Shown piece by piece: positions 36,355 through 46,451 of a DNA stretch of 64,000 nt. Below the pieces are notes generated by a model that had not been told where the DNA came from, made no database searches, and saw nothing but the letters and a program-made list of their open reading frames with translations. The stretch is from Micromonospora mirobrigensis (GTDB lineage: Bacteria; Actinomycetota; Actinomycetes; Mycobacteriales; Micromonosporaceae), in the NCBI RefSeq assembly GCF_900091555.1, contig NZ_FMCX01000001.1, positions 310,001 to 374,000 on the forward strand. The letters run 5' to 3'. The translations under genes and the position numbers were made by a program. Each line of letters opens with the position of its first letter. Within the stretch, counting starts at the first letter, position 1.

Positions 36355-36481
36355 CGCTTTGCTCTGCTGCACCATACGCAACACGGCCCTGAGCAGGAAC
36401 GATGGCTCCGGTCGACCGGCGGCACGATCAACTACCGGTTGCCGTGCGTGCCTGTTGCGTCCGTGGCAGCAGAGCAAAGCG
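36355..36481. repeat. 127-bp structured element with 16-nt terminal inverted repeats
   Basis: The ends are a perfect 16-nt inverted repeat (36355-36370 and 36466-36481; CGCTTTGCTCTGCTGC). After a 6-nt mismatch the arms pair again (ACGCAACA, about 36377-36384). The centre contains the 12-bp palindrome CCGGTCGACCGG (36408-36419). It lies with the hut terminator in the 378-bp hutH–rdgB gap; bases 36482-36610 hold nothing recognised. No ORF of note is inside. I infer a dispersed non-coding repeat (MITE-like) or a structured RNA. Confidence 0.6.
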
Positions 36482-36610
36482 TCCGGTGTGGTGGGTTGCT
36501 CCCCGGCCGGTCGGTCACGAGGTGTAGCAAAATTGCGCTCCCGGTGAACGGCGGAACCGGCGTCGTCGAGCTGCGCCACGAACAGCCGGCCCACGCGTAC
36601 GCTCGACGGC

Positions 36611-37231
36611 TCAGCCGGCGTTCGGCGGGAGCACCTTCGCGACCAGCTTCGCCAGCTCGCGCAGCGCCTTGCCGCGGTGGCTGATCGCGTCCTTCTCCTG
36701 CGGGATCAGCTCCGCGTTGGTCCGCTCCTGACCGTCGCCGAGGAAGATCGGGTCGTACCCGAAGCCGCCCTCGCCGCGCGGCGCCCGCAGCAGCCGGCCG
36801 GCCTGGCGGCCGTCGACCAGGTGCTCCTTGCCGCCCGGCAGCACCAGCGCGACCGTGCAGACGAACGACGCGGCTCGGTGCTCGTCGGGCAGGTCGGCGA
36901 TCTGGTCCAGCACCAGCTGGAGGTTGGCCTGGTCGTCGCCGTGCGAGCCGGCCCAGCGGGCGCTGAACACCCCCGGCATGCCGTTGAGCGCGTCGACGGC
37001 CAGACCGGAGTCGTCGGCGATGGTCGGCAGGCCGGTACGCCGGCAGCCCTCCCGGGCCTTGATCAGCGCGTTCTCGCCGAAGGTGAGGCCGCTCTCCGGC
37101 AGCTCCGGATATTCCTCGACGTCGTCCAGGCCGATCAGGGCGACCCGGTGCGCGCCGAGCGCGCCGTCGAGGATCCGCTGCAACTCGACGAGCTTCTTGC
37201 GGTTACGGGTGGCGAGCAGGACCTTGTTCAT
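36611..37231 (-). CDS. rdgB: Non-canonical purine NTP pyrophosphatase (dITP/XTP)
   Basis: The 206-residue HAM1-family enzyme hydrolyses dITP, XTP and ITP to monophosphates, keeping deaminated bases out of nucleic acids. N-terminal [27 protein letters not shown], and the C-terminal GFGYDPIF and SHRGKAL are the substrate- and metal-binding motifs. ATG overlaps the rph stop (ATGA), the conserved rph–rdgB pairing of actinobacteria. Confidence 0.96.
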   Translation of the reverse strand: MNKVLLATRNRKKLVELQRILDGALGAHRVALIGLDDVEEYPELPESGLTFGENALIKAREGCRRTGLPTIADDSGLAVDALNGMPGVFSARWAGSHGDDQANLQLVLDQIADLPDEHRAASFVCTVALVLPGGKEHLVDGRQAGRLLRAPRGEGGFGYDPIFLGDGQERTNAELIPQEKDAISHRGKALRELAKLVAKVLPPNAG

Positions 37232-37956
37232 GATGCGAGTGCCTTCCGCTGCGCCTCGGCCAGTTCCATGCAGCCCAACGTCGCCACGTCGAGCAGGGCG
37301 TCGAGCTGGGCCCGGGAGAAGACGCCGTCCTCGCCGGTGCCCTGCACCTCGACGAACTCCCCCTCGCCGGTGCAGACCACGTTCATGTCCACCTCGGCGG
37401 CCACGTCCTCGGTGTAGCAGAGGTCCAGCCGGGGCTCACCGGCGATGATGCCGACGCTCACCGCGGACACCGACCGGTGCATCACCTTGTCCACCCTGCC
37501 GGCCAGCGCCTTGCGCCCGGCCAGCCAGGTCACCGCGTCGTGCAGCGCCACGTACGCGCCGGTGATCGCCGCGGTGCGGGTGCCGCCGTCGGCCTGGAGC
37601 ACGTCGCAGTCGAGCACGACCGAGTTCTCGCCGAGCGCCTTGAGGTCGATGCTGGCCCGCAGGCTGCGCCCGATCAGCCGGGAGATCTCGTGGGTCCGGC
37701 CGCCGATCTTGCCGCGCACGCTCTCCCGGTCCGAGCGGGTGTTCGTGGCCCGGGGCAGCATCGCGTACTCGGCGGTCACCCAGCCGAGCCCGGAGCCCTT
37801 GCGCCAGCGGGGGACCCCCTCGGTCACGCTCGCCGTGCAGAGCACCCGGGTGCCGCCGAACTCGACGAGCACCGAGCCCTCCGGGTGGGTGCTCCAGCCC
37901 CGGGTCAGCGTCACCGGTCGGAGTTGGTCGGGTTGCCGCCCGTCAGGTCGCGCCAT
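37228..37956 (-). CDS. rph: Ribonuclease PH
   Basis: This 242-residue phosphorolytic 3'-5' exoribonuclease trims tRNA 3' ends. Motifs include [39 protein letters not shown] and [18 protein letters not shown] with phosphate- and metal-site residues. The ATG at 37956 follows a TAGGGT box after 6 nt, suggesting a leaderless mRNA for the rph–rdgB unit. Confidence 0.97.
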   Translation of the reverse strand: MARPDGRQPDQLRPVTLTRGWSTHPEGSVLVEFGGTRVLCTASVTEGVPRWRKGSGLGWVTAEYAMLPRATNTRSDRESVRGKIGGRTHEISRLIGRSLRASIDLKALGENSVVLDCDVLQADGGTRTAAITGAYVALHDAVTWLAGRKALAGRVDKVMHRSVSAVSVGIIAGEPRLDLCYTEDVAAEVDMNVVCTGEGEFVEVQGTGEDGVFSRAQLDALLDVATLGCMELAEAQRKALAS

Positions 37957-37962
37957 GCCTGC

Positions 37963-37968
37963 ACCCTA
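37963..37968 (-). promoter_or_regulatory. -10 box of leaderless rph promoter
   Basis: TAGGGT on the complement ends 6 nt before the rph ATG; no ribosome-binding site intervenes. Confidence 0.5.
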
Positions 37969-38055
37969 TGCGGTGCGATGATCGACCGGTGCCCGGGTGC
38001 CCCGCCTGCGGTGGATCAGCCCGGTAGGCGGCGATTCCGGTCGGGTCCGCCGAGG

Positions 38056-38802
38056 TCAGACGTCGTAGCCGGCGCCGGGCCGGACGACCTCCAGCGGGCC
38101 GGCGTACGCGGCGGCGGCCGACTCGACCGTGTGCGCTTCGCTGCCCCACGCCGCCACCAGATGGGTCAGCAGCAGCCGGCCCACCCCCGCCTTGGTGGCG
38201 AACTCGCCGGCCTCCCGGCCGGTCAGGTGCAGGTCGGGCGGGTTGTCCACACCGTCGAGGTAACTGGCCTCGCAGAGGAACACGTCGGCGTCCTGGGCCA
38301 GCCGCAGCAGCGCCTCGCAGGGCGCGGTGTCGGCGGAGTAGCAGAGCACCCGACCCTGGTGCTCCAGCCGCACCCCGTACGTCTCCACCGGGTGGTTCAT
38401 CCGGTCGACGGTGACGGTGAACGGGCCGATCGGGAAGGTGCCCGGCTGGAGGCCGTAGAACTGGTAGACGTCCTCGAGCGTGCTGTCCTCCTGCCCGTAC
38501 GCGGTGGTCAGCCGGTCCGGCGCGCCGGACGGGGCGTAGACCGGCAGCGGCGGATACGGGCCGTCCGGGGCGTACCGGCGGACCACCACGTAGTTGAGCG
38601 CGTCGAGGATGTGGTCGCAGTGCAGGTGGGACAGGAGGATGGCGTCGGGGGCGTGCAGCCCGGCGTAACGCTGGAGGTTGGACAACGAGCCGGGGCCGAA
38701 GTCGACCAGCAGCCGGAAGCCGTCCGCCTCGATCAGGTAGGCCGAGCAGGGGGACTCGGGGCCCGGGAAGCTCCCGGCGCAGCCCAGGACGGTTAGTCGC
38801 AT
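38056..38802 (-). CDS. MBL-fold metallohydrolase (RNase Z/cyclic phosphodiesterase-like)
   Basis: This 248-residue cytoplasmic metallo-beta-lactamase fold protein has LSHLHCDHILD (HxHxDH), the later metal ligands in CYSADTAPCEALL, and LLLTHLV. Such proteins adjoin rph/rdgB in most actinobacteria and are often annotated as cyclic-nucleotide-degrading. The TAGGGC box 6 nt before the ATG suggests a leaderless mRNA separate from cysM. Substrate unknown. Confidence 0.9.
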   Translation of the reverse strand: MRLTVLGCAGSFPGPESPCSAYLIEADGFRLLVDFGPGSLSNLQRYAGLHAPDAILLSHLHCDHILDALNYVVVRRYAPDGPYPPLPVYAPSGAPDRLTTAYGQEDSTLEDVYQFYGLQPGTFPIGPFTVTVDRMNHPVETYGVRLEHQGRVLCYSADTAPCEALLRLAQDADVFLCEASYLDGVDNPPDLHLTGREAGEFATKAGVGRLLLTHLVAAWGSEAHTVESAAAAYAGPLEVVRPGAGYDV

Positions 38803-38808
38803 CCGGTC

Positions 38809-38814
38809 GCCCTA
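38809..38814 (-). promoter_or_regulatory. -10 box of leaderless MBL-hydrolase promoter
   Basis: TAGGGC on the complement lies 6 nt before the ATG. The last base departs from TANNNT, so it is weaker than the others. Confidence 0.4.
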
Positions 38815-38996
38815 TTGTCACGCGCCGTAGTCGCCAGCCCGGCCCTCGTGCCGCCGATGATCTCTACCGACGCGTACGCCACGCTGCGCAGCCTACGCTC
38901 CGTCGACGGCCAGCCAGAATCATCTGGCCGAAGTTGTCATCAAGGTGACACAGGGTCGGGGTCACCGGGCGTATCCGGCCCGGCCCGGAGCGCAGC

Positions 38997-39024
38997 GGGC
39001 CGGCCGGGCGTGCCCGGCCGGCCC
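38997..39024 (-). terminator. cysM hairpin terminator
   Basis: Arms 38997-39009 and 39012-39024 are perfectly complementary GC-only 13-mers separated by 2 nt, 13 bp after the cysM stop. Confidence 0.7.
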
Positions 39025-39036
39025 GTCGCTGCCCGG

Positions 39037-40403
<1,367 letters not shown>

Positions 40404-40470
40404 GGTGACGTCCTCCTGGAACGGGTGTGCCGCGGTGACGGGAAGGAAGAGGGTGAACGGGCGCTGGAGG

Positions 40471-40959
40471 TCAGCGGCCGGAACACTCGTAGTCGACCGT
40501 CGCCGGGCTCTGCCCGAACATGTAGGACTGGACGGCGTGCGGGTCCACGGCCGGCTCCACGATCCGCACCGGCTCCTCGGTGACCACGCCGTCGACGATC
40601 CGGAAGGAGCGGATCTCCTCCGTGTCCGGCTCACGGGTCGACACGAGCAGGTAGTGCGCTCCCGGCTCACCGGCGAAGGAGATGTCCGTCCGGGACGGGT
40701 AGGCCTCGGTCGCGGTGTGCGAGTGGTAGATGACGACCGGTTCCTCGTCGCGGTCGTCCATCTCCCGCCACACCCGCAGGTGCTCCATCGAGTCGAACTC
40801 GTAGAACGTCATCGAGCGGGCGGAATTCTCCATCGGGATGTGCCGGGTGGGGGTGTCGCTGCCCACGGGACCGGCGACCACGCCGCACGCCTCGTCCGGA
40901 TGGTCCCGGCGGGCGTGGGCGACGATCGCGTCGACGATCGACCGGTCGATGCTCAGCAC
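40471..40959 (-). CDS. mec: Mec-type JAMM metalloprotease acting on CysO
   Basis: This 162-residue MPN/JAMM peptidase has the catalytic Glu in HPDEACG and the zinc motif IYHSHTATEAYPSRTD (HxH-x7-SxxD-like). In M. tuberculosis Mec releases cysteine from the CysO–cysteine adduct. Start is GTG at 40959, 7 nt after a TAGGCT box, so the mec–cysO–cysM mRNA is probably leaderless. Confidence 0.95.
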   Translation of the reverse strand: MLSIDRSIVDAIVAHARRDHPDEACGVVAGPVGSDTPTRHIPMENSARSMTFYEFDSMEHLRVWREMDDRDEEPVVIYHSHTATEAYPSRTDISFAGEPGAHYLLVSTREPDTEEIRSFRIVDGVVTEEPVRIVEPAVDPHAVQSYMFGQSPATVDYECSGR

Positions 40960-40966
40960 GTCGGCA

Positions 40967-40972
40967 AGCCTA
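40967..40972 (-). promoter_or_regulatory. -10 box of leaderless mec promoter
   Basis: TAGGCT on the complement lies 7 nt before the mec GTG. Confidence 0.5.
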
Positions 40973-41014
40973 GCGCCTGAGCCACCCGGGCCGCGAGGTG
41001 GCGACCCTCACCAC

Positions 41015-41521
41015 TCAGTCGACCAGGGCGTTGAGCAGGGATTCCTGGAGATATCCGAGATACGCGTAGACCGATAGTTGGAACACCCGGGACGAGGTGG
41101 GGTCGAGGGCCATCGCCTCGTCGAGCTCCTCGCCGAGGTCCGTGCCGTCGGAGATGTCGAGCCGGACCCCCATCGCCAGCCGGGCGTCGTTGAGCGCCCG
41201 CAGCCACGCCTCGGCCGCCTCGGCGTCGAGACGTACCTCACCACCGGCGTCGGTCGTGTCGGGCAGCGCGGCGAGGATCGCCCCGGCCTGATCGATCTTG
41301 GCGGTCTTCAGGTCGCCCTCGGTGTAGCGGCGGAACTCGGCCGTACCCGCGGAGTCGTCCGGGTAGACCTCCGGGAAGAGCCGGCCGACCACCGGGTCCC
41401 CGTGGTCGAAGCCGTCGGTGAGCAGGCCGACCACCTCGCCGGCGACCTTGCGCAGCACCCGCACCTCGTCGACGGCGAAGCTGGCGACGTACCGCTCGCC
41501 CTGGCGGTGGAACATGCTCAC
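41015..41521 (-). CDS. DUF2017 family protein
   Basis: This 168-residue, mostly helical acidic cytoplasmic protein belongs to DUF2017, encoded next to clpS throughout actinobacteria. Recognisable parts are VRVLRKVAGEVVGLL at the N-terminus and LDISDGTDLGEE near the C-terminus. It may cooperate with ClpS in proteolysis, but this rests on gene order only. GTG at 41521 (SD AGGGGTGG) is chosen; ATG 41515 is possible. Confidence 0.9.
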   Translation of the reverse strand: MSMFHRQGERYVASFAVDEVRVLRKVAGEVVGLLTDGFDHGDPVVGRLFPEVYPDDSAGTAEFRRYTEGDLKTAKIDQAGAILAALPDTTDAGGEVRLDAEAAEAWLRALNDARLAMGVRLDISDGTDLGEELDEAMALDPTSSRVFQLSVYAYLGYLQESLLNALVD

Positions 41522-41576
41522 AGCGCCACCCCTGATCGCGACCGCGGGGCTCGCAACACCGGCTCACTCCTCGCGC

Positions 41577-41876
41577 TCACGACCGGTCCACCGTCGCCCA
41601 CAGCCCGTACGCGTGCAGCTGCGACGCGTCGTGCTCCATCCGTTCCCGGGCGCCGGTGGAGACCACCGCGCGCCCCTTGTGGTGCACGTCCAACATGAGC
41701 TTCTCGGCCTTCTCCCGGCTGTAGCCGAAGCATTTCTGGAAGACCCAGGTCACGTACGTCATCAGGTTGACCGGGTCGTCCCACACGATCGTCACCCATG
41801 GCCGGTCGGAGACCGGCACCTCTTCGGTGTCCGGCGTCTCGACCGGTGCAACCTGCGGAGCCGCCATGCCCCCCAT
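41577..41876 (-). CDS. clpS: ATP-dependent Clp protease adaptor ClpS
   Basis: About 99 residues; the adaptor delivers N-degron substrates to ClpC/Clp[21 protein letters not shown] contains the conserved D-D-x-N binding-site segment, and [12 protein letters not shown] the HHKG motif. An unstructured N-terminal 22 residues precede the fold, as usual. ATG 41876 is preferred over 41867, whose only G-run lies too close. Confidence 0.94.
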   Translation of the reverse strand: MGGMAAPQVAPVETPDTEEVPVSDRPWVTIVWDDPVNLMTYVTWVFQKCFGYSREKAEKLMLDVHHKGRAVVSTGARERMEHDASQLHAYGLWATVDRS

Positions 41877-41982
41877 CGTGCCACCGGACTCGGCGAACCG
41901 ATGAACCGGAACGCCGGGTGGGTCGGGATCGGCGCCCCGGGCGGCCGGAACGGACCCCCTGCCCGGGTGGGCGGCGCCGCGC

Positions 41983-43560
41983 TCAGGCGAGCAGGATGCC
42001 GTGGTCGATCGCATCCGCGAGCACCGTGGAGATCGAGAGGCGGATCACCTCGAACCGGCGGGAGACCTCGCGGGTCAGTTCCAGCTCGACCTCGCGCAGC
42101 GCCCGCTGCGCCCAGGCCCGCGCGCCGCCCGGGTCGTCGTTGACCGGGCTGCGCCAGTGCTGCCAGCAGCCGCCGGAGAGGGCCACCGCGATCGGCGGCA
42201 GCGCCTCCGCACGCGGGGCACCGGGTGAGCCGGCCAGCGCGTCGATCGCGCCCGCACCGGCCAGGCCGGCCACCCCCGCGGTGCTGGTGACCAGGAGCAC
42301 CCGGTCCAGCTCCTGCCCGGCGACGTGGTCGGCCAGTTCCCAGCGCACCGCGGTGACGATCCGCCGACGCACCCCCTCGGCCAGCGGCGCTCCGAGCACC
42401 TGGCCCGCCGCCTCGTCGAGCAACCGGCGTACGGCCAGGTCGCACTGGGCGGTGGCGAGCGCCGACAGCGCCTCCATCTCGCGGTCCAGCAGCTGCGGCA
42501 GGCCGGCGCACCCCACCCCGAAGACGATCTCCTGCACGACTCGCAGGTGCACGTTCGCCAGCTCCAGGGCGAGGTCCTGGCGGATCCGCTGGGCGCAGGC
42601 GCGGGCCTGCCGCTCCAGCTGGTCGGCCCATTCGCCGCGGGCCGCCTCCGATGCCACCGGCACCCGCCCGTGCTCGCCGGCCAGCACCGGCGGCTCGACG
42701 CTGGCCCGGCGCAGCCCCTCGCCGGCCGACCAGCCGACCAGCGCCCGCTGGAGGGCGGGCAGATCCGGCCGTCGGGCCGGGAACCACTGCGCGCCGGCCA
42801 GCGCCGGCACCGCGGCGAGCAGGGCGGCCCGGTGCGCCTCGGCGCTCAACTCGACCCCGTCGGTGGGGGCGACGGGCCGGACGGGCGGCGGGACGGACGC
42901 CCCCGTGTCCCCCGTCGCCGCGCCGTCCGGCCCCGGCTCCCAGTCGGCCGCCCCGGGGGTGACCACGAAGAAGACCTCGACCGCCGAGCGGGAGATCTCG
43001 GCCAGCAGGTCCAGCTCGGCGGCGCTGAACGCCTGGTCGGCGGCGATCACGAAGAGCAGCGCGCCACCCCGGCCGGTGGCGTCGAGCAGCAGCCGACCAC
43101 CGGCCACGCCCAGCGAACCGGTGTCCGGGGTGTCCAGCACGGCGAAGTGCCGCAGCAGCGGCACCGGCAGCCCCAGCTCCACCCGTCGCGGCGGCCGGGC
43201 CAGCGCCGGACCGGCCGCCACCTGGTCGGCGCCGTACCCCAGGGGCTGACGGTAGCCCGGCACGTACGCCGCCCGGGTGGCCTCCCGGGCGTGCCGGACC
43301 ACCAGGCAGGCGCCGGGTGGGACGGCGAGCATGCCGGTCGGCTGGCCGAGCAGGGCGGCGAGCACCTCCTGCCGGCGGGCGCCGGCCGGCCCGGCGGTCA
43401 CCACGGCGAGCGGCTCGTCCGGTCCGGGCGCCGTCACGCCGAGCCGGGCGGGTAGCGGTACGCAGCGCGGCAGCTCGATCGTCGTCTCGTCGTCGTCGTC
43501 GACGGCAGCGGCGGCGGCGGTCTCCGACCGGTAGACCGTGGGAAGGGGACGGGGCTTCAT
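41983..43560 (-). CDS. Degenerate dynamin/GTPase-like protein
   Basis: The 525-residue protein resembles bacterial dynamin-like GTPases in layout: a G-domain-like N-terminal half, then long helices in the second half. The phosphate loop is altered ([21 protein letters not shown] in place of GxxxxGKS), the G3-like site reads VLDTPDTG, and no NKxD motif is seen, so it probably does not hydrolyse GTP. The C-terminal half is Glu/Arg/Leu-rich and helical. ATG at 43560 has GGAGGG 7 nt upstream. It is divergent from the LuxR-type gene. Function unknown. Confidence 0.65.
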   Translation of the reverse strand: MKPRPLPTVYRSETAAAAAVDDDDETTIELPRCVPLPARLGVTAPGPDEPLAVVTAGPAGARRQEVLAALLGQPTGMLAVPPGACLVVRHAREATRAAYVPGYRQPLGYGADQVAAGPALARPPRRVELGLPVPLLRHFAVLDTPDTGSLGVAGGRLLLDATGRGGALLFVIAADQAFSAAELDLLAEISRSAVEVFFVVTPGAADWEPGPDGAATGDTGASVPPPVRPVAPTDGVELSAEAHRAALLAAVPALAGAQWFPARRPDLPALQRALVGWSAGEGLRRASVEPPVLAGEHGRVPVASEAARGEWADQLERQARACAQRIRQDLALELANVHLRVVQEIVFGVGCAGLPQLLDREMEALSALATAQCDLAVRRLLDEAAGQVLGAPLAEGVRRRIVTAVRWELADHVAGQELDRVLLVTSTAGVAGLAGAGAIDALAGSPGAPRAEALPPIAVALSGGCWQHWRSPVNDDPGGARAWAQRALREVELELTREVSRRFEVIRLSISTVLADAIDHGILLA

Positions 43561-43743
43561 CCGGTGCCCTCCGGGAGGGGCGGCCGTGGGCGGTCGCGTG
43601 GACATGTCCGGTGGTGAGGACCGGATGACGAAAGCCTACGGAGCGGGATCGCGCCGCGACGATTACCTCCGGTACTCACCAGTAACGGCAAGACTACTCA
43701 ACTTCACTGCGTGACGGTGCCCGCGCGTACCGAATCGCATCGA

Positions 43744-43749
43744 TATGCT
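43744..43749 (+). promoter_or_regulatory. -10 box of leaderless LuxR-type gene
   Basis: TATGCT lies 6 nt before the ATG at 43756, which favours that start over the upstream GTG 43711. Confidence 0.5.
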
Positions 43750-43755
43750 GCTCGG

Positions 43756-46434
43756 ATGAGTCGGTGGAGCTTCGTCGGCCGAACGGTGGAACTGGGCCGG
43801 TTACGGTCGGCGGTGGCCGACGCGGACCGGCGCGGCATCTTCTTCAACGGCAGCGCCGGGATCGGCAAGAGCCGGCTGCTCCGCGAGGGACTGGTCACCC
43901 TCCCCACCGACCGGTACGCCATCTTCACCGTCGCGGCCAGCGCCACCACCGCGGCGCTCCCGTTCGGCGGCCTGGTGCAGGTGCTCCCCGCCGAACAACC
44001 CCAGGGACTCTCCCCCGCCGGCCTGCTGCGCTGGGCGGTGCAGGCCCTGCGGGAGCAGGCCGCCGGCCGGCCGGTCGTGCTGGCCATCGACGACGCGCAC
44101 CTGCTCGACCCCCCGTCCGCGGCGCTGGTGCACCTGCTGGCCCGCACCGAGAACACCACCGTGGTCGGCACGTTGCGCGACGGCGAGCAGCTGCCGCTGC
44201 CGATCCGCGCCCTCTGGACCGACGACCTGGTCGACCTGGCCGAGCTCACCCCGCTCGGCCGCCCCGAGACCGGCGCCCTGCTGGCGGCCATCCTGGACGG
44301 TCCGGTGGACGACGGCTCCACCGAGCGGCTGTGGCGGCTCTCCGGGGGAAACCCCCTGCTCCTGCGGGAGCTGGTGCTCGCCGCCACCGGTGGCGGGGAA
44401 CTGCACCGCAGGTACGGGGCGTGGAGCTGGACCGGGCGGCTCGAGCTGGCGCCCAACCTGACCGAGCTGATCGACACCCGCGTCGGCCAGCTCAGCGCCG
44501 GCGTCCGTACCGTGGTGGAGCTGGTCGCCTTCGGCGAGCCCCTGGGGCTGCAACTGCTCAACGAGGCCGTGGCGCCGACCGACGTGGAGACCGCCGAGGA
44601 ACGCGGCCTGATCACCGTGGTCCGCCACGACCGCCGGGTCAACGTACGGCTGGCCCACCCGCTCTACGGCGAGGTGATGCGCCGGCGCTGCCCGGTCAGC
44701 CGGACCCGCCGGTTGCACGCCCGACTCGCCGACCTGATCGAGAAGGCCGGCAAACGGCGCCGCGACGACCTGCTCCGGGTGGCGGTGTGGCGGCTGGACT
44801 CGGGCACCGTGCAGGACCCGGCGCTGCTGCTGGACGCGGCCGTGCAGGCGTTCACCCGCTACGACGTGCCGCTGGCCACCCGGCTGGCCCGGGCCGCGCT
44901 GGACGCCGACGGCGGGTACGACGCGGCCGAGCTGCTCGCCACCATCCTGATGTTCGCCGACCGGCCCACTGAGGCGCTGCGGGTGCTCGACGCGGTCGCC
45001 GACGACCTGGGCTGTGACCGCCGCAGGGCCCGCTGGCTGACCGTACGGGGAATGGTCAACTACTGGGGGCTCAGTCAGGAGTCCACGGTGGAGGAGATCG
45101 CCGCCCGGGCCGACGAGCTGACCGACCCCGGCGACCTGGCCCGGGTCCGCGCCTTCGAGGCGATCATGCGGCTGCACCGGATGGACACCGAGACGGCGCT
45201 GCGGCTCGGCCGCGGCGTCCTGGACCGCCCCGCCGCCAGCGTGGCCGCGCGGGAGCTGGCCCGCTGCACGATCGCGCACCTCCAGGCCGCGCAGGGCCAC
45301 TTCCGGCGCAGCGCGGAGGCGGTGGCCCGGGTGGCGGCCGAGGCGCCGGCCTGGCGCAACGACATGCCCTACCTGCAACTCGCCATGGAACTGGCCCGGG
45401 GCACCCGGCTGGCCCTCGCCGGCGACCTGGCCGGCATCGACGCGATCGTGGCCGACGAGTTCGCCGACCTGGCCGGGGCGGGCGACTTCCGGCTCGGCAC
45501 CGGCTACCTGGCCGTCCTGCGGGCGTACGCGGAGCGGCTGCGCGGACGCAGCGACGACGCGCTCAGGACCAGCCTGGGGGCCTGCGCCGTGCTCGCCACC
45601 AGCCGCGTCTACGCCGGCCTCGCCCAGGCCGAGCGAGCCCAGGCGGCGGCGCTGCGCGGCGACGCCGGGCACGCCGCCGAGGCGATGGCCGAGGCGGACC
45701 GCACGCACGCCCCCGGCATGGCCGTGCTCTACCCGTGGCTGGAGCAGGCCCGCGGGGCGACCTTGGCCGCCGCCGGTGACCTGGCCGCGGCCACCGCCCA
45801 GCTGACCGGGCTCGCCGACCGGCTCCGCGCCGACGGGCTGGCCGGGCACGAGGTGCTGGTGCTGCACGATCTCGTCCGGTACGACCGGTCGGCCGCGCCG
45901 GTCGGCCCGACCTGCACCGACGGCGGTCGGCGCAGCGTCGCCCAGCGCCTCGCCGAGCTCAGCGAACGGGTCGACGGCCCGCTGGCGCCGTTGCTGGCCC
46001 GGCAGGCCCGGGCCTGCGTCGAGGACTCCCCCGCCGACCTGCTGGCGGTCGCCGAGGACTTCGCCGGGCTGGGGCTGCCGGTGTACGCGGCGGAGGCCAC
46101 CGCGATGGCGCTGCACCGGTTGCGGCGCAGCCGGTCCGGGGCGGCCGGCGCGGCGCACCAGCGGCTGGGTGCCCTGCTCGCCGGCTGCGACCGGCTGGAC
46201 ACCCCGGCGCTGCGGCTGGTCCGGCCGACCCTCACCGGCCGGGAGCGGGAGATCGCCGGGCTGGCCGCCGAGGGGGCCAGCAGCCGGGTCATCGCCGAGC
46301 GGCTCTACCTGTCCAGCCGCACCGTGGAGAACCACCTGCAACGGGTCTACAGCAAGCTCGGAGTCAGCGGGCGCGCGGAGCTGCCGGCCGCGCTGCGCGC
46401 GATCGCGGGCCGGACCGGCGCGGAACCGGAGTGA
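43756..46434 (+). CDS. LAL-type LuxR regulator with AAA ATPase domain
   Basis: The 892-residue protein has an N-terminal ATPase with SFVGRTVELGRL, Walker A NGSAGIGKSRLL and Walker B VVLAIDDAHLLD, a long helical TPR-like middle and a C-terminal LuxR HTH (LTGREREIAGLAAEGASS, SSRTVENHLQRVYSKLGV). LAL regulators activate secondary-metabolite or sugar genes upon ligand and ATP binding. Its target is not evident; it adjoins the dynamin-like gene and pncB. It ends 17 bp before pncB. Confidence 0.93.
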   Translation: MSRWSFVGRTVELGRLRSAVADADRRGIFFNGSAGIGKSRLLREGLVTLPTDRYAIFTVAASATTAALPFGGLVQVLPAEQPQGLSPAGLLRWAVQALREQAAGRPVVLAIDDAHLLDPPSAALVHLLARTENTTVVGTLRDGEQLPLPIRALWTDDLVDLAELTPLGRPETGALLAAILDGPVDDGSTERLWRLSGGNPLLLRELVLAATGGGELHRRYGAWSWTGRLELAPNLTELIDTRVGQLSAGVRTVVELVAFGEPLGLQLLNEAVAPTDVETAEERGLITVVRHDRRVNVRLAHPLYGEVMRRRCPVSRTRRLHARLADLIEKAGKRRRDDLLRVAVWRLDSGTVQDPALLLDAAVQAFTRYDVPLATRLARAALDADGGYDAAELLATILMFADRPTEALRVLDAVADDLGCDRRRARWLTVRGMVNYWGLSQESTVEEIAARADELTDPGDLARVRAFEAIMRLHRMDTETALRLGRGVLDRPAASVAARELARCTIAHLQAAQGHFRRSAEAVARVAAEAPAWRNDMPYLQLAMELARGTRLALAGDLAGIDAIVADEFADLAGAGDFRLGTGYLAVLRAYAERLRGRSDDALRTSLGACAVLATSRVYAGLAQAERAQAAALRGDAGHAAEAMAEADRTHAPGMAVLYPWLEQARGATLAAAGDLAAATAQLTGLADRLRADGLAGHEVLVLHDLVRYDRSAAPVGPTCTDGGRRSVAQRLAELSERVDGPLAPLLARQARACVEDSPADLLAVAEDFAGLGLPVYAAEATAMALHRLRRSRSGAAGAAHQRLGALLAGCDRLDTPALRLVRPTLTGREREIAGLAAEGASSRVIAERLYLSSRTVENHLQRVYSKLGVSGRAELPAALRAIAGRTGAEPE

Positions 46435-46438
46435 ACTC

Positions 46439-46444
46439 TAGGCT
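46439..46444 (+). promoter_or_regulatory. -10 box of leaderless pncB promoter
   Basis: TAGGCT lies 7 nt before GTG 46452, overlapping the region just after the LuxR-type stop. Confidence 0.5.
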
Positions 46445-46451
46445 GGGACGG

